Assembly: GCA_934700385.1 (NCBI GenBank)
Contig: CAKUXO010000004.1
Span: forward strand, 30,250-94,249
Length of the DNA stretch: 64,000 nucleotides
Reading direction: 5' to 3'
From: an uncultured Candidatus Melainabacteria bacterium
Lineage (GTDB): Bacteria; Cyanobacteriota; Vampirovibrionia; Gastranaerophilales; Gastranaerophilaceae
This document shows positions 54,447-63,098 of this stretch, in pieces. Under the pieces are notes generated by a model that was not told the origin of the DNA, did no database searches, and saw only the letters and a program-made list of their open reading frames with translations. Within the stretch, counting starts at the first letter, position 1. Every line of letters starts with the position of its first letter. The position numbers were made by a program, and so were the translations under genes.

Positions 54447-54475
54447 AAAACCACCTCTTAAAAAGAGGTGGTTTT
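54447..54475 (-). terminator. Terminator of the LysM protein gene
   Basis: Thirteen-base stem AAAACCACCTCTT / AAGAGGTGGTTTT with a short A loop; in the minus direction it is followed by a T run, 17 bases after the stop of the LysM gene. Confidence 0.88.
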
Positions 54476-54491
54476 AAAAACTTTAATTTAA

Positions 54492-55061
54492 TTATCTTTC
54501 ACGAGAAACAGGAATTGTTAACTCTTGACCGATTTTAATTGAAGCTGGGTTAGTAATGTTGTTAATTCTTTGAATTTCAAGAATTTTAGCTTCATCATAT
54601 TTTCCATAAAATCTATAAGCAATACCATTTAATGTGTCACCCGATTTAACAACATATTTTTCTTCGCTAACAGGTGTTTCTAGGGCATTTTCAGACATTG
54701 TGTCTTCGCCGATAACTGTAACGTTTGTTTTAGATTTTAAATTTGAATCTGTTTTTGGGTTAATTGTGAAAATTGAAACGATTGAGAACATAAACAAGGT
54801 GAAAACAACACCTGCAATAAAGCCAATTGTAAGATATGCCGCAGGAGATTTTTGTTGTGTTGAGCGAGTGGCATTATGAACTTTTTGCATGCCTTTTTGA
54901 ACACCGCCCCAAAGAATGTCTAATTCTTTTGATTTTGCAGCTTTGTAATATTGATTTAATTGAGCTCTTGTTGTTTGTCTTTTTTCAGGATGTGTTAAAT
55001 TCGCTAGAACGCCCATATTTTCTCTGGTTAAACCTGATCTATGTAAAGTAGAACCTTTCAT
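54492..55061 (-). CDS. LysM-domain membrane protein
   Basis: A 189-residue protein. Residues 1-70 are a charged cytoplasmic-looking region (LNQYYKAAKSKELDILWGG). A single membrane segment follows at about 75-97 (YLTIGFIAGVVFTLFMFSI), then a linker, and a LysM domain at about 136-185 (YVVKSGDTLNGIAYRFYGKY, PASIKIGQELTIP). The LysM faces the cell wall and binds peptidoglycan or chitin-like glycans. It has its own terminator and an AAGGTGATAC ribosome site. Confidence 0.85.
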   Translation of the reverse strand: MKGSTLHRSGLTRENMGVLANLTHPEKRQTTRAQLNQYYKAAKSKELDILWGGVQKGMQKVHNATRSTQQKSPAAYLTIGFIAGVVFTLFMFSIVSIFTINPKTDSNLKSKTNVTVIGEDTMSENALETPVSEEKYVVKSGDTLNGIAYRFYGKYDEAKILEIQRINNITNPASIKIGQELTIPVSRER

Positions 55062-55153
55062 GTATCACCTTATTATAACTAATATCGTCTGAAACCATGT
55101 TATATAGACTTATTAGGAATGTCAAGAGCGAATTTATATCTTATGAAGTTTTA

Positions 55154-55723
55154 TTAACTATCTGAAACAATTTTTTTTCTTGCGCACTCAAACATTGAAT
55201 TTAAAAGCTCTTGATTTTTTTCAAGGTTAAAACCGCCCTCTTTTAAATATTCCATCATTCTTTTCTTCCACATTTCAAAAAGCTCTTTTTTATCCATATT
55301 AAGCGCTTTTGCAATTTGTTTTAATTCTTCAAAATCAATTTGAATTGGTTTTGCGCCCCTTAAAATATCAACAAGCTCAAGCCTTTTCTTCCTTTCAAAC
55401 ATCTTTAAAAAATCAAGAGTGGTTAACTTGTTAAATTTAATTAAATCTTTTAACATCAAAAGATTTTCACTGTAAGACACAACATCATAAGGAATTTGAT
55501 ATTCTATAAAATCCTCTGGATTTATATCCATAACTGTTGCAATTCGCTCAAGAGTTATAGAGCGAGTTGAAAAAGGAACATTCTCATCTATTAAATTATA
55601 AACGTAAGATAAAGTAACCCCAATCATTTGTGCAAACTCTTTTTTATGAAGATGTGTTTTTTCTAAAAAATCAGCAACGATTTTAGAACTTTTTTTCTTT
55701 AAATCAACATTATTATTTTTCAT
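55154..55723 (-). CDS. XRE-family transcriptional regulator
   Basis: A 189-residue protein. Residues about 14-75 form an HTH_XRE domain (HLHKKEFAQMIGVTLSYVYN, then SITLERIATVMDINPEDF). The C-terminal 110 residues are helical and hydrophilic, with a second possible HTH-like part (FEELKQIAKALNMDKKELFE). No inducer-binding or peptidase motif is present. The start has GGAG 12 bases upstream, a little far. It stands alone, divergent from pth. Confidence 0.85.
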   Translation of the reverse strand: MKNNNVDLKKKSSKIVADFLEKTHLHKKEFAQMIGVTLSYVYNLIDENVPFSTRSITLERIATVMDINPEDFIEYQIPYDVVSYSENLLMLKDLIKFNKLTTLDFLKMFERKKRLELVDILRGAKPIQIDFEELKQIAKALNMDKKELFEMWKKRMMEYLKEGGFNLEKNQELLNSMFECARKKIVSDS

Positions 55724-55852
55724 TTATTGATTTTACTCCGTCTTATATGTTATCTTACAAATAACCCTTTTTATACTTTTTTAAATTACCGATTGAGATA
55801 AATATTTTAGATTAATTCAAATTGCAATTACAAAAATAAGGAAAATATTAAA

Positions 55853-56410
55853 ATGAAAGCATTAATCGGATTGGGAAATCCTGAAATTAAATATAAAACC
55901 ACTCGCCATAACACAGGTTTTTTGGTTATGGATAAAATTTTAGAAAGCCATAATGTCACTTTAGGAGATAAATTCGACGCTTTTTTTGGTAAAAAAGGAG
56001 ATATTTTATATCTTTTACCAAAAACATATATGAATTTATCAGGTAGGGCTGTAATTCAATTGATGAATTTTTATAAATTATCTAATAAAGATATTCTTGT
56101 TATTTATGATGATGCAACAATTGAATTTGGCACTTTAAGATTTAAAAAAGACGGCTCTTTTGGTGGACACAACGGTATTAAATCAATCATTAATTCAATT
56201 GGGACTCAAACATTTGATAGGTTAAAAGTGGGTGTTGGACCTGTTCCTGATAAAATTCCTATAGATAATTTTGTTCTAGGAAACTTCAGCCAAGAAGAAT
56301 TGAATAAGTTTGAAAAAGTGAAAGATTTTGCCCTTCAAGCAGTTGAATGTTGGTTAGATGAGGGCATGGAAAAAACTCAAAATAAATTTAATAAAAAAGT
56401 TGAATTTTAA
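55853..56410 (+). CDS. pth: Peptidyl-tRNA hydrolase
   Basis: A 185-residue Pth. ALIGLGNPEIKYKTTRHNTGF contains catalytic His (TRHNTGF) and the Asn of NPE; LLPKTYMNLSGRAV and VIYDDATIEFGTLRFKKDGS with the catalytic Asp; GGHNGIKSII is the C-terminal signature. It releases peptides from stalled peptidyl-tRNA. AAGGAAAAT precedes the start. Confidence 0.96.
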   Translation: MKALIGLGNPEIKYKTTRHNTGFLVMDKILESHNVTLGDKFDAFFGKKGDILYLLPKTYMNLSGRAVIQLMNFYKLSNKDILVIYDDATIEFGTLRFKKDGSFGGHNGIKSIINSIGTQTFDRLKVGVGPVPDKIPIDNFVLGNFSQEELNKFEKVKDFALQAVECWLDEGMEKTQNKFNKKVEF

Positions 56411-56415
56411 TTAAA

Positions 56416-56443
56416 AAAGGTGCTTTTAAAAGCACCTTTAATT
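56416..56443. terminator. Bidirectional terminator between pth and the activase gene
   Basis: Perfect palindrome AAAGGTGCTTTT / AAAAGCACCTTT with a very small loop, flanked by T and A runs on both sides; it can end both convergent genes. Confidence 0.85.
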
Positions 56444-56449
56444 TTATAT

Positions 56450-57460
56450 TTATGAAATATCCCATCTTCCGCAGGTTCCGCCCCAACGAGCGATGATATT
56501 ACCTTTGATATCTGAAATTTTTTCAATTTTACTTCTATCTTGAACCTCTTTGCCTTCAAGGATTGTAATAACTTCACAGTTATTAGAACAACCCGTGCAA
56601 GCACAAGTAATTGAATGGAATTCCATATCTTTAATTGTCCAACCTTTGAATTTTGTAGGTTGATTTGTATATTGATGATTTTCCATAGCAAGCATAGCAG
56701 CACCAATAGCGCCCATTGTTTGATGATTAGGTGGAACAATAATTTCATGACCTAAAATTTCTTCAAACGCTTTAACCATGCCTTTATTTGTTGCAACGCC
56801 GCCTTGGAAAGAAATTGAAGGTAATAATTCTTTTCCTAAAGCAAGGTTTGAAATATAGTTTCTAACCAACGCTTGACATAAGCCATATAATAAATCTTCA
56901 ACAGCATAGCCAAGTTGTTGTTTATGGATTAAATCAGATTCAGCAAAAACCCCGCAACGACCGGCAATTCTGGCAGGCGATTTAGATTGAAGGGCAATAT
57001 CGCCAAAATCTTTAATGTCAACATTTAATCTTTGCGCTTGGTGATCTAAGAAACTTCCTGTGCCGGCTGCGCAAACTGTATTCATGGCAAAATCGGTAAC
57101 AATGCCGTCTCTTAAAATAATAATTTTAGAATCTTGTCCGCCGATTTCAAGAATAGTTTGAACCCCTGGGATAACAGAACTTGCCGCAACAGCATGGGCT
57201 GTGATTTCATTTTTAATTACATCAGCGCCAACTAAAGCCCCTGCTAGGTTTCTGCCTGAACCGGTTGTGCCAACTGCGCAAACTTCATATTCTCTGCCGT
57301 TTGCTTGAGCTAAGATGTTATCTAAACATTTTTGAACTGCAATAACGGGTTGTCCTGCTGTTCTTGTCATATAACCGTCTATAAATTTTCCGTTCTCGTC
57401 AACGAGTGCTATTTTTGTAGTAACGGAACCTACATCAATTCCTAAATAAACTTTCATCAT
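56450..57460 (-). CDS. Acyl-CoA dehydratase activase (BadF/BadG/BcrA/HgdC family ATPase)
   Basis: A 336-residue ASKHA-type ATPase. YLGIDVGSVTTKIALVDENG is the phosphate-1 loop, TTGSGRNLAGALVGAD follows, ILEIGGQDSKIIIL the phosphate-2 loop, NTVCAAGTGSFLDHQAQR the cluster-binding Cys, and GRCGVFAESDLIHKQQ the second bridging Cys. A C-terminal addition carries CACTGCSNNCE and RWGGTCGRW, extra Cys often seen in the long DUF2229-type activases. HgdC-type activases pump electrons into 2-hydroxyacyl-CoA dehydratases; no such dehydratase gene lies beside it, so its partner must be elsewhere, or the role differs. Confidence 0.88.
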   Translation of the reverse strand: MMKVYLGIDVGSVTTKIALVDENGKFIDGYMTRTAGQPVIAVQKCLDNILAQANGREYEVCAVGTTGSGRNLAGALVGADVIKNEITAHAVAASSVIPGVQTILEIGGQDSKIIILRDGIVTDFAMNTVCAAGTGSFLDHQAQRLNVDIKDFGDIALQSKSPARIAGRCGVFAESDLIHKQQLGYAVEDLLYGLCQALVRNYISNLALGKELLPSISFQGGVATNKGMVKAFEEILGHEIIVPPNHQTMGAIGAAMLAMENHQYTNQPTKFKGWTIKDMEFHSITCACTGCSNNCEVITILEGKEVQDRSKIEKISDIKGNIIARWGGTCGRWDIS

Positions 57461-57557
57461 AATACCTCTATTTTAGTACAAAAATCTTTTTTTAAAACAA
57501 GTTATTTTTTAAAAACATTATTTTTGTTATAATTAAGCTAATTAAAAAGGAGTTAAG

Positions 57558-58940
57558 ATGGAAAAAACCATAATAAAATTTGGAACAGACGGTTTTAGAG
57601 GAATTATTGCAAAAGATTTTACCTTTGAAACAGTTGAAAGAATAATCAAAGCGCTTTGCCTATATTTAAAAAATAATTTTGATATAAATCAAAAAAATAC
57701 AATCATTGTTGGCTATGACCCTCGTTTTATGGCGCATGACTTTGCGGATTTTTGTTCTAAACTTTTAAAAGATTATGGTTTTAGAGTTGTTTTATCTTCA
57801 AAAGTAATTCCAACTCCAATTGTTGCTTATTATTCAAAATATTATGAAAATTCTCTTGGTGGAATTATGTTAACCGCTTCTCATAACCCTAAGGAATATC
57901 AAGGAATTAAATACATTCCAAATTACGCAGGGCCTGCCACAAAAGAAATTACAGATGAAATTTTAAAATATTTAGATAAGAAAATCGAAAAAACTGAAAA
58001 TGGTGAAATAATAGTTAAAGACCTTGAAGAAGAATATTTTTCTCATTTAGAAAAAATAATCGACTTTGATTTAATTAAAAATAATCAGCCAAATATAATC
58101 TATGACGGACTTTTCAGTGCTTCAATCGGCTATTTTGATAAAATTTTAAATAAACATAAAATTAACTTTAAAAGCTATAATATGTTTCATTCAAGCGATT
58201 TTGGGGGTGGCTTGCCTGAACCAAAACCAAAATTTATGAAACACAAAGAAAACGGCTTTATCACAGTAGCAAATGACGGCGATAGCGATAGATACGGCGT
58301 TATTGATGAAAAAGGAAATTATATCAGCCCAAATATAATTTTAACAATGCTTTTAAAATATCTTGTTTTAAAAGGTAAAAAAGGCGCTATGATTAAAACC
58401 GTTGGCGTTTCAAACCTTGTTGAAGTTGTTTCATCTAAATTAAATGTTAAAACAATAACAACTCCCGTTGGTTTTAAATGGTTATCAGAAGCTATGAGAA
58501 ACAATGAAACAATTTTAGCGGGAGAAGATTCAGGCGGATTATCAACAGGCGAACATATCCCTGAAAAAGACGGAATTTTTGCTAATCTTTTAATAATTGA
58601 AATGATGGCATATTATAAAAAGCCATTATATAAATTAGTTGAAGAAATTTTAGAGTTTGCAGGTTGTGAATTTTTTACAGATAGAGTTGATATTTCTCTT
58701 GAAAACGATAAAAAAGCGAATGAAATAATTGAAAATTTTTCAAAAAAAGAAGAAATTCATTCTTTTAAAGTGAAAGACAAATTAACGATTGACGGAGTAA
58801 AAATCTTTTTAGATAACGGTTTAACCTCTTTATTAATCAGAAAAAGCGGAACAGAGCCACTTTTAAGATTTTACATTGAATCAGACGAAATTAAAAAACT
58901 TGAAGAATTAAAAACTTACATAAAAAATAATGTTAAATAA
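57558..58940 (+). CDS. Phosphoglucomutase/phosphomannomutase family enzyme
   Basis: A 460-residue alpha-D-phosphohexomutase. Metal and phosphoserine motif TASHNPKEYQGIKY (Ser of the T-A-S-H-N-P loop), sugar-binding DGDSDRYGVIDE, GEDSGGLSTGEHIPEKDG and the phosphate-binding RKSGTEPLLRFYIES near the end are all intact. N-terminal FGTDGFRGIIAKDFT is typical. It could be phosphoglucomutase feeding GlgC, or phosphomannomutase/glucosamine mutase for cell-wall sugars; the G-E-D-S-G loop favours glucose-type use. GGAG before ATG. Confidence 0.9.
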   Translation: MEKTIIKFGTDGFRGIIAKDFTFETVERIIKALCLYLKNNFDINQKNTIIVGYDPRFMAHDFADFCSKLLKDYGFRVVLSSKVIPTPIVAYYSKYYENSLGGIMLTASHNPKEYQGIKYIPNYAGPATKEITDEILKYLDKKIEKTENGEIIVKDLEEEYFSHLEKIIDFDLIKNNQPNIIYDGLFSASIGYFDKILNKHKINFKSYNMFHSSDFGGGLPEPKPKFMKHKENGFITVANDGDSDRYGVIDEKGNYISPNIILTMLLKYLVLKGKKGAMIKTVGVSNLVEVVSSKLNVKTITTPVGFKWLSEAMRNNETILAGEDSGGLSTGEHIPEKDGIFANLLIIEMMAYYKKPLYKLVEEILEFAGCEFFTDRVDISLENDKKANEIIENFSKKEEIHSFKVKDKLTIDGVKIFLDNGLTSLLIRKSGTEPLLRFYIESDEIKKLEELKTYIKNNVK

Positions 58941-59016
58941 ATTAAAAAAGGTCGAATAATAAATTGCATAATAAAAGAAAAAATTATAAAATATTTAATT
59001 ATTAGGAGTTTAAAAG

Positions 59017-60111
59017 ATGGCTTTCGATATAGATGATTTTTTAATTAAGTCGCAAAAGGCAAAGGCTTCAGATATTCACATAAATTGTAATAAAATTCCT
59101 TCTTTAAGAATTAACGGAGAAATTTATAAAATCGCAACTAATCCGATTGATAAAGAAGATATTTCTGCAATTTTAGAAAAAACTCTTCCACAAGAATATG
59201 TTAAAAATATCCATGAAGTTAAAGACTTAGATTACATCTATGAAATTAAAGGGGTTTCAAGGTTTCGTGTAAATTATTGTAGAGATATTTACCACGGCAA
59301 ATTTACCTTTAGAACAATTCCTTATCACATTAAAACTCTTGAAGAACTTCAATTAAAACCATATTTAAAAGAATACACAGCCTTTAATAATGGCATTGTT
59401 TTTGTAACAGGGGCAACGGGTTCCGGTAAATCAACTACTCTTGCAAGTTTGATTGATATAATTAACGCTAATCAAAAAAAACATATTATAACAATTGAAG
59501 ACCCCGTTGAATTTGTTTATGAAGAAAAAAAATCAATTATCACTCAAAGAAGTTTAAACATTGATGTTGATGATTTTAAATCGGGGATTAAATCTGCTCT
59601 AAGGCAAGACCCAAATGTTATTCTAGTTGGTGAAATAAGAGATAAAGAAACGCTTTTAAGTGCAATCGAAGCCTCTGAAACAGGACATTTAGTCTTTTCA
59701 ACTTTGCATACTAATGGTACAATAGCTTCTATAAATCGTTTGAAAGGGTTTATAGAAGAAGTTGCGCAAGATCAATTTATGAAAAGATTATCAAATTGCA
59801 TTCGTGGAATTGTTCATCAACAGCTTGTGCCAACCTTAGATAATGGCAAACTCGTTCCTGCTCTTGAAATTCTTACTTTTACATCAACAGTAATGGATTA
59901 TGTTAAAGACGGGAAATTTGAGGATTTGCAACTTTTAATGCAAAAAAGTAAACAACCAAACATTCAAACAATGAATATGTCGCTTTTTGAGTTGTTTCAA
60001 AAAGGGGTTATTTCAAAAGAAACAGCACTTGAATTCAGTCTTGAAAAAGTTGAGATGGATCAAATGTTAAGAGGGATTTATAGAAATAGTTCGCTAGAAC
60101 AAGATTATTAA
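59017..60111 (+). CDS. pilT: Type IV pilus retraction ATPase PilT
   Basis: A 364-residue GspE/PilT-family ATPase. Walker A is GATGSGKSTTLASLIDI, the Asp box IITIEDPVEFVYEEKKSII, Walker B NVILVGEIRDKETLLSAIEA with His box TGHLVFSTLHTNGT. N-terminal SDIHINCNKIPSLRINGEI is the PAS-like N-domain; the lack of a longer N1 domain points to PilT rather than PilB. It powers pilus retraction (twitching). AGGAG in the 5' region; the next gene, 15 bases on, is the sirtuin-like protein, so they are probably one operon. Confidence 0.94.
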   Translation: MAFDIDDFLIKSQKAKASDIHINCNKIPSLRINGEIYKIATNPIDKEDISAILEKTLPQEYVKNIHEVKDLDYIYEIKGVSRFRVNYCRDIYHGKFTFRTIPYHIKTLEELQLKPYLKEYTAFNNGIVFVTGATGSGKSTTLASLIDIINANQKKHIITIEDPVEFVYEEKKSIITQRSLNIDVDDFKSGIKSALRQDPNVILVGEIRDKETLLSAIEASETGHLVFSTLHTNGTIASINRLKGFIEEVAQDQFMKRLSNCIRGIVHQQLVPTLDNGKLVPALEILTFTSTVMDYVKDGKFEDLQLLMQKSKQPNIQTMNMSLFELFQKGVISKETALEFSLEKVEMDQMLRGIYRNSSLEQDY

Positions 60112-60126
60112 ACAAAGGAGTAAAAA

Positions 60127-61560
60127 ATGGCGCCATTTCCGGAAACAGAAATAATGACAATTAAAAGACTAGAGGTAGCTTTAAGAAAAATGGATTTGAA
60201 GCTATTAAAAGATGGTGCTTATAAATTGCATGAAAAGTTCCACAGCGGACACATTTTTGAATACACTGATATGCTTAAAGATATCTATTCAAATGTTTAT
60301 AAAAATGATGAAATTCCATCTGACATTAAAGATATTTTAAGTCCAACAATTGTTGATATCCTTGAAAAACAAGGTTTAAGCGTTAGTTCAATGACTTCTC
60401 CTTATGAAGCGATGAATCAAAATAGGGTTTCAAGTTTGACTTCTCTAAGCTATAATGCTGATGAAAAACCTCATAAAATCGATGCTTTTGAGGCTTTTGG
60501 TTCAAAGGGTGTAAATCAAAACCAAAATCAAATACAACCCCAAACTCAACCAATTCAAACTTCTTCGGTTTTACAGGCGCAACCCCAAGTTCAAGTTCAA
60601 CCCCAAAACCAACCTCAAACTCAAGTTCCAACTCCAGCAACAATAAAACCTTTTAATGAATTTAAGGTTGAAGAAAATCTTGAACAAAATGTTAATCAAA
60701 ACATAAATCAAAACGAAGAAACGGTTTCTAATCAACCTCAACAAAATCTTCAAAATGAACCTCAAAATGAAATTCAAGAGGTTAATAAAGAAATAGAACA
60801 AATTGAAACCAAAAAGAAAAAAGTTTGCGTATTTTATTGTCAAGAAAATTCAAACGAAAAAATTAAAAACATAATTAAATACAAAAATTTAATCAACAAA
60901 ACAAAAACTTCTTCAGCAAGCCTAGAGGAATTTATTGACTTAATTTCTGAAATTAATCTTCAAGCAAACACAAATGTTTCAGAATTAAAAAATCTTTTAG
61001 AACAATTGAAAAATAACAATGTTCCAACAAATTTAATAACAAATTCTCAAAGCTCTAATCTTATTGAATTGGCTGAACAAAATGATATTTCATATAACAT
61101 TTTTAACTATAGTGATGACGTGAATCTTAATATAATGCCGCTTTTTGGCTTATCAAATTTATATAAATGTCCTGAATGCAAGCAAGAATATTTATATAAA
61201 AATAATGATGTTGCACCTTTAGCAATTCAATGTCCAAAATGCAAAAAGGCAATGTATCCTGATTTTTATTATTCAAATAATGATAGCTCTGAAATAAATA
61301 TGGATTATTATAACTATTCAATGATTGCCTTAGCTGAATCTGATGTATGGCTTATAATTAAACCATCTTGCGAAGATAAAACTTTAATTAATCTTTTAAG
61401 AAGTGCTCTAAGAATTTCAAATGAAGTTAAAGAGATATTTATTTTAGATAAAGATATTAACATTAGAGAAACTTTCAAAAATTATTTTAATTCTATTAAA
61501 GAAGAAATTAAAATTAATACTCAAATGACAGCGCTAGAGGACTTTTTTAGGGCAATTTAG
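60127..61560 (+). CDS. Protein with Q/N/P-rich linker and degenerate sirtuin-like domain
   Basis: A 477-residue protein. Residues 1-120: a helical N-terminal part. Residues about 128-222: a low-complexity linker of Gln, Asn and Pro (many QP/QN repeats). Residues about 230-477: a domain whose order of blocks fits sirtuins. PTNLITNSQSSNLIELAEQ stands where T-Q-N-x-D is, LFGLSNLYKCPECKQEY with Cys348/351 and IQCPKCKKAMYPDF with Cys369/372 give the zinc ribbon and P-D-x-x-F-type follow-up, and ALAESDVWLIIKPS matches the later Rossmann strand. The NAD+ loop (G-A-G-x-S) at the start is absent, so deacetylase activity is doubtful. Directly downstream of pilT. Confidence 0.75.
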   Translation: MAPFPETEIMTIKRLEVALRKMDLKLLKDGAYKLHEKFHSGHIFEYTDMLKDIYSNVYKNDEIPSDIKDILSPTIVDILEKQGLSVSSMTSPYEAMNQNRVSSLTSLSYNADEKPHKIDAFEAFGSKGVNQNQNQIQPQTQPIQTSSVLQAQPQVQVQPQNQPQTQVPTPATIKPFNEFKVEENLEQNVNQNINQNEETVSNQPQQNLQNEPQNEIQEVNKEIEQIETKKKKVCVFYCQENSNEKIKNIIKYKNLINKTKTSSASLEEFIDLISEINLQANTNVSELKNLLEQLKNNNVPTNLITNSQSSNLIELAEQNDISYNIFNYSDDVNLNIMPLFGLSNLYKCPECKQEYLYKNNDVAPLAIQCPKCKKAMYPDFYYSNNDSSEINMDYYNYSMIALAESDVWLIIKPSCEDKTLINLLRSALRISNEVKEIFILDKDINIRETFKNYFNSIKEEIKINTQMTALEDFFRAI

Positions 61561-61562
61561 CT

Positions 61563-62339
61563 GTGAAAAAAAGTTTTACGACAGATGCGATAAATTTAAA
61601 AAACTATCCTTTAAATGATACAGATAGTATTGTTGTTATGTTTTCAAAAACAAAAGGATTAATTCGAGCTGTTGCAAAAGGGGCAAAATCTCCAAAGTCG
61701 AAAATCGGTTCAAGAATACAAATGTTTATTGCTAACAGATTAATGTTAAATGAGGGCAAAAACCTTGATACTATTGCTCAAGCCCAAAGCATTAATACAT
61801 TTTATAAAATAAGAAACAATCTTGATAAACTTTCTTATTCAATGTATATCGCAGAAATAATCAATAATTTCTGTTCAAATGAATTTAATCAAGATGAAAA
61901 TAACGATAAAATTTATGACTTAATTTTTAGCGCTTATGAAAAAATTGCAACTTCAGAAAAAAAAGAAGAAGTGTTATTAACTGTTTTAAAATTTCAAATT
62001 AAAATAATGGCGCTTTTAGGCTGGGGGCTTGATTTTTGCTATTGCTCATCTTGCCAAAAAGAAATTCAAAATAATGCAATTTATAACCCAACCCTTGGCG
62101 GCTTTATTTGTGAAGAATGTCAAAATTCACACTTCAATCCATCCTCAATTAAAATTCATTCAAAAATTAAAATGTTTTTAAATGAAATTTCAAAAAAAGA
62201 TTTCCTAGAAGAAACAAAATATGATAACGTCGTTACTTTAGCCATACTAGATAAATGCGTTTTATTTATGAAAAAATATATAGATAATTTATCTAACAAG
62301 AAAACAAAAATTTTTGAAGTTTTAGATAGCCTAGCTTAG
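61563..62339 (+). CDS. recO: DNA repair protein RecO
   Basis: A 258-residue RecO with a GTG start two bases after the preceding stop. The OB-fold N-terminus reads TDAINLKNYPLNDTDSIVVM and GLIRAVAKGAKSPKSK. The C-terminal half has the zinc-finger pairs CYCSSCQKE and GGFICEECQNSH. RecO loads RecA on gapped DNA with RecR. GTG start and tight spacing suggest translational coupling with the sirtuin-like gene. Confidence 0.92.
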   Translation: MKKSFTTDAINLKNYPLNDTDSIVVMFSKTKGLIRAVAKGAKSPKSKIGSRIQMFIANRLMLNEGKNLDTIAQAQSINTFYKIRNNLDKLSYSMYIAEIINNFCSNEFNQDENNDKIYDLIFSAYEKIATSEKKEEVLLTVLKFQIKIMALLGWGLDFCYCSSCQKEIQNNAIYNPTLGGFICEECQNSHFNPSSIKIHSKIKMFLNEISKKDFLEETKYDNVVTLAILDKCVLFMKKYIDNLSNKKTKIFEVLDSLA

Positions 62340-62359
62340 AAATAAAAATGATAAACTAA

Positions 62360-62452
62360 AAAGAGAAGTACTTTAAACGGAAAACATCCAGTACTTCTCT
62401 TTAATTCTTTATTAGGTAATCAATAACTTTAGCGGAAAAACATCCAGTTATT
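62360..62452. other. Tandem hairpins with a shared 17-base loop
   Basis: Two successive hairpins. The first stem is AAAGAGAAGTACT / AGTACTTCTCTTT (62360-62402), the second AATAACT / AGTTATT (62422-62452). Stems are unrelated, yet both loops are 17 bases and nearly the same: TTAAACGGAAAACATCC and TTAGCGGAAAAACATCC. They lie between the convergent recO and 62494 genes; on the minus strand the first hairpin is followed by TTTTT and may end that transcript. Confidence 0.75.
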
Positions 62453-62493
62453 TAGCACTTGGCTATGATTACATTATTGGTATAACAGATTTT

Positions 62494-62940
62494 TTAATTT
62501 TCACCAACTTTTGCGTTTTTAAGCTCTTGAGCTACAATTTTTGAATCGTCACGTAGTTCATCTTTTTTTGCATTATGTAATAAACAAGCACCGGCAACTA
62601 CAGCGCCTGTAAGTGCGGCAGCAATACCAGCATTTTTAGCGATTTGTTTTATATTTAATTTTCCGCCAGTAGCAAATTTTTTAAATTGGTCAAAACTTTT
62701 ATCTAATTTATCTAGTGCAATTTTAGCAGCATCTTGTGTGCCATCGAAAAAGGAACTATGAAATTTCTTTTGGCTTTCAATTTCGCCTTTAAATTGTTTG
62801 ATATAAACATCTGGGTTAGCTAAAATTTTCTTTTGAGTCACAACATTTTTAGCTGCGGTTGCAGTTCCGGCGATAGCTGCAGAAGCAAGAGAATATTTAG
62901 CTACATTGTTTTTTGAAATAGAATCATTCACACCATTCAT
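62494..62940 (-). CDS. Small protein with hydrophobic segments, unknown
   Basis: About 148 residues from the ATG at 62940, chosen because AAGGAAAGAATAAA lies before it; the frame is open for 15 more codons with no ribosome site. Residues about 14-30 (VAKYSLASAAIAGTATAAK) and 108-128 (GIAAALTGAVVAGACLLHN) are Ala/Gly-rich and hydrophobic; the middle is charged and helical (EIESQKKFHSSFFDG, LDKLDKSFDQFKKF). It has the same Ala/Gly-rich flavour as the 1-252 protein. No family is recognised. Confidence 0.7.
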   Translation of the reverse strand: MNGVNDSISKNNVAKYSLASAAIAGTATAAKNVVTQKKILANPDVYIKQFKGEIESQKKFHSSFFDGTQDAAKIALDKLDKSFDQFKKFATGGKLNIKQIAKNAGIAAALTGAVVAGACLLHNAKKDELRDDSKIVAQELKNAKVGEN

Positions 62941-63098
62941 TTTATTCTTTCCTTTTTCTTTTTTATTACAATTATAGAAAACCAAAAAAATAATTTTAAT
63001 TGCCTAAAATTATAAAAAAAATAATTTTTGTAAACAAAATTTTACAAAACATCTATTCTTCAAGGTCTTAAAAAGGAATTAATTGATAAATTTAATTC
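62941..63098. other. Intergenic stretch between the small gene and tmRNA
   Basis: A+T-rich sequence of about 158 bases without a supportable open frame. It includes the ribosome site and probable promoter area of the leftward 62494-62940 gene; no terminator for the leftward tmRNA transcript is clearly seen. Confidence 0.5.

Noticed and set aside
60500..60800. Possible CRISPR-like or tandem DNA repeat in the CAA/CCA-rich stretch
   Set aside because: The repetition is of short codon units coding for Q, N and P in a real gene; no spaced identical repeats exist.
60383..60843. Antisense frames opposite the Q/N-rich linker
   Set aside because: Leu/Phe-rich antisense reading of a CAA/CCA-rich coding repeat; the sense gene is well supported.
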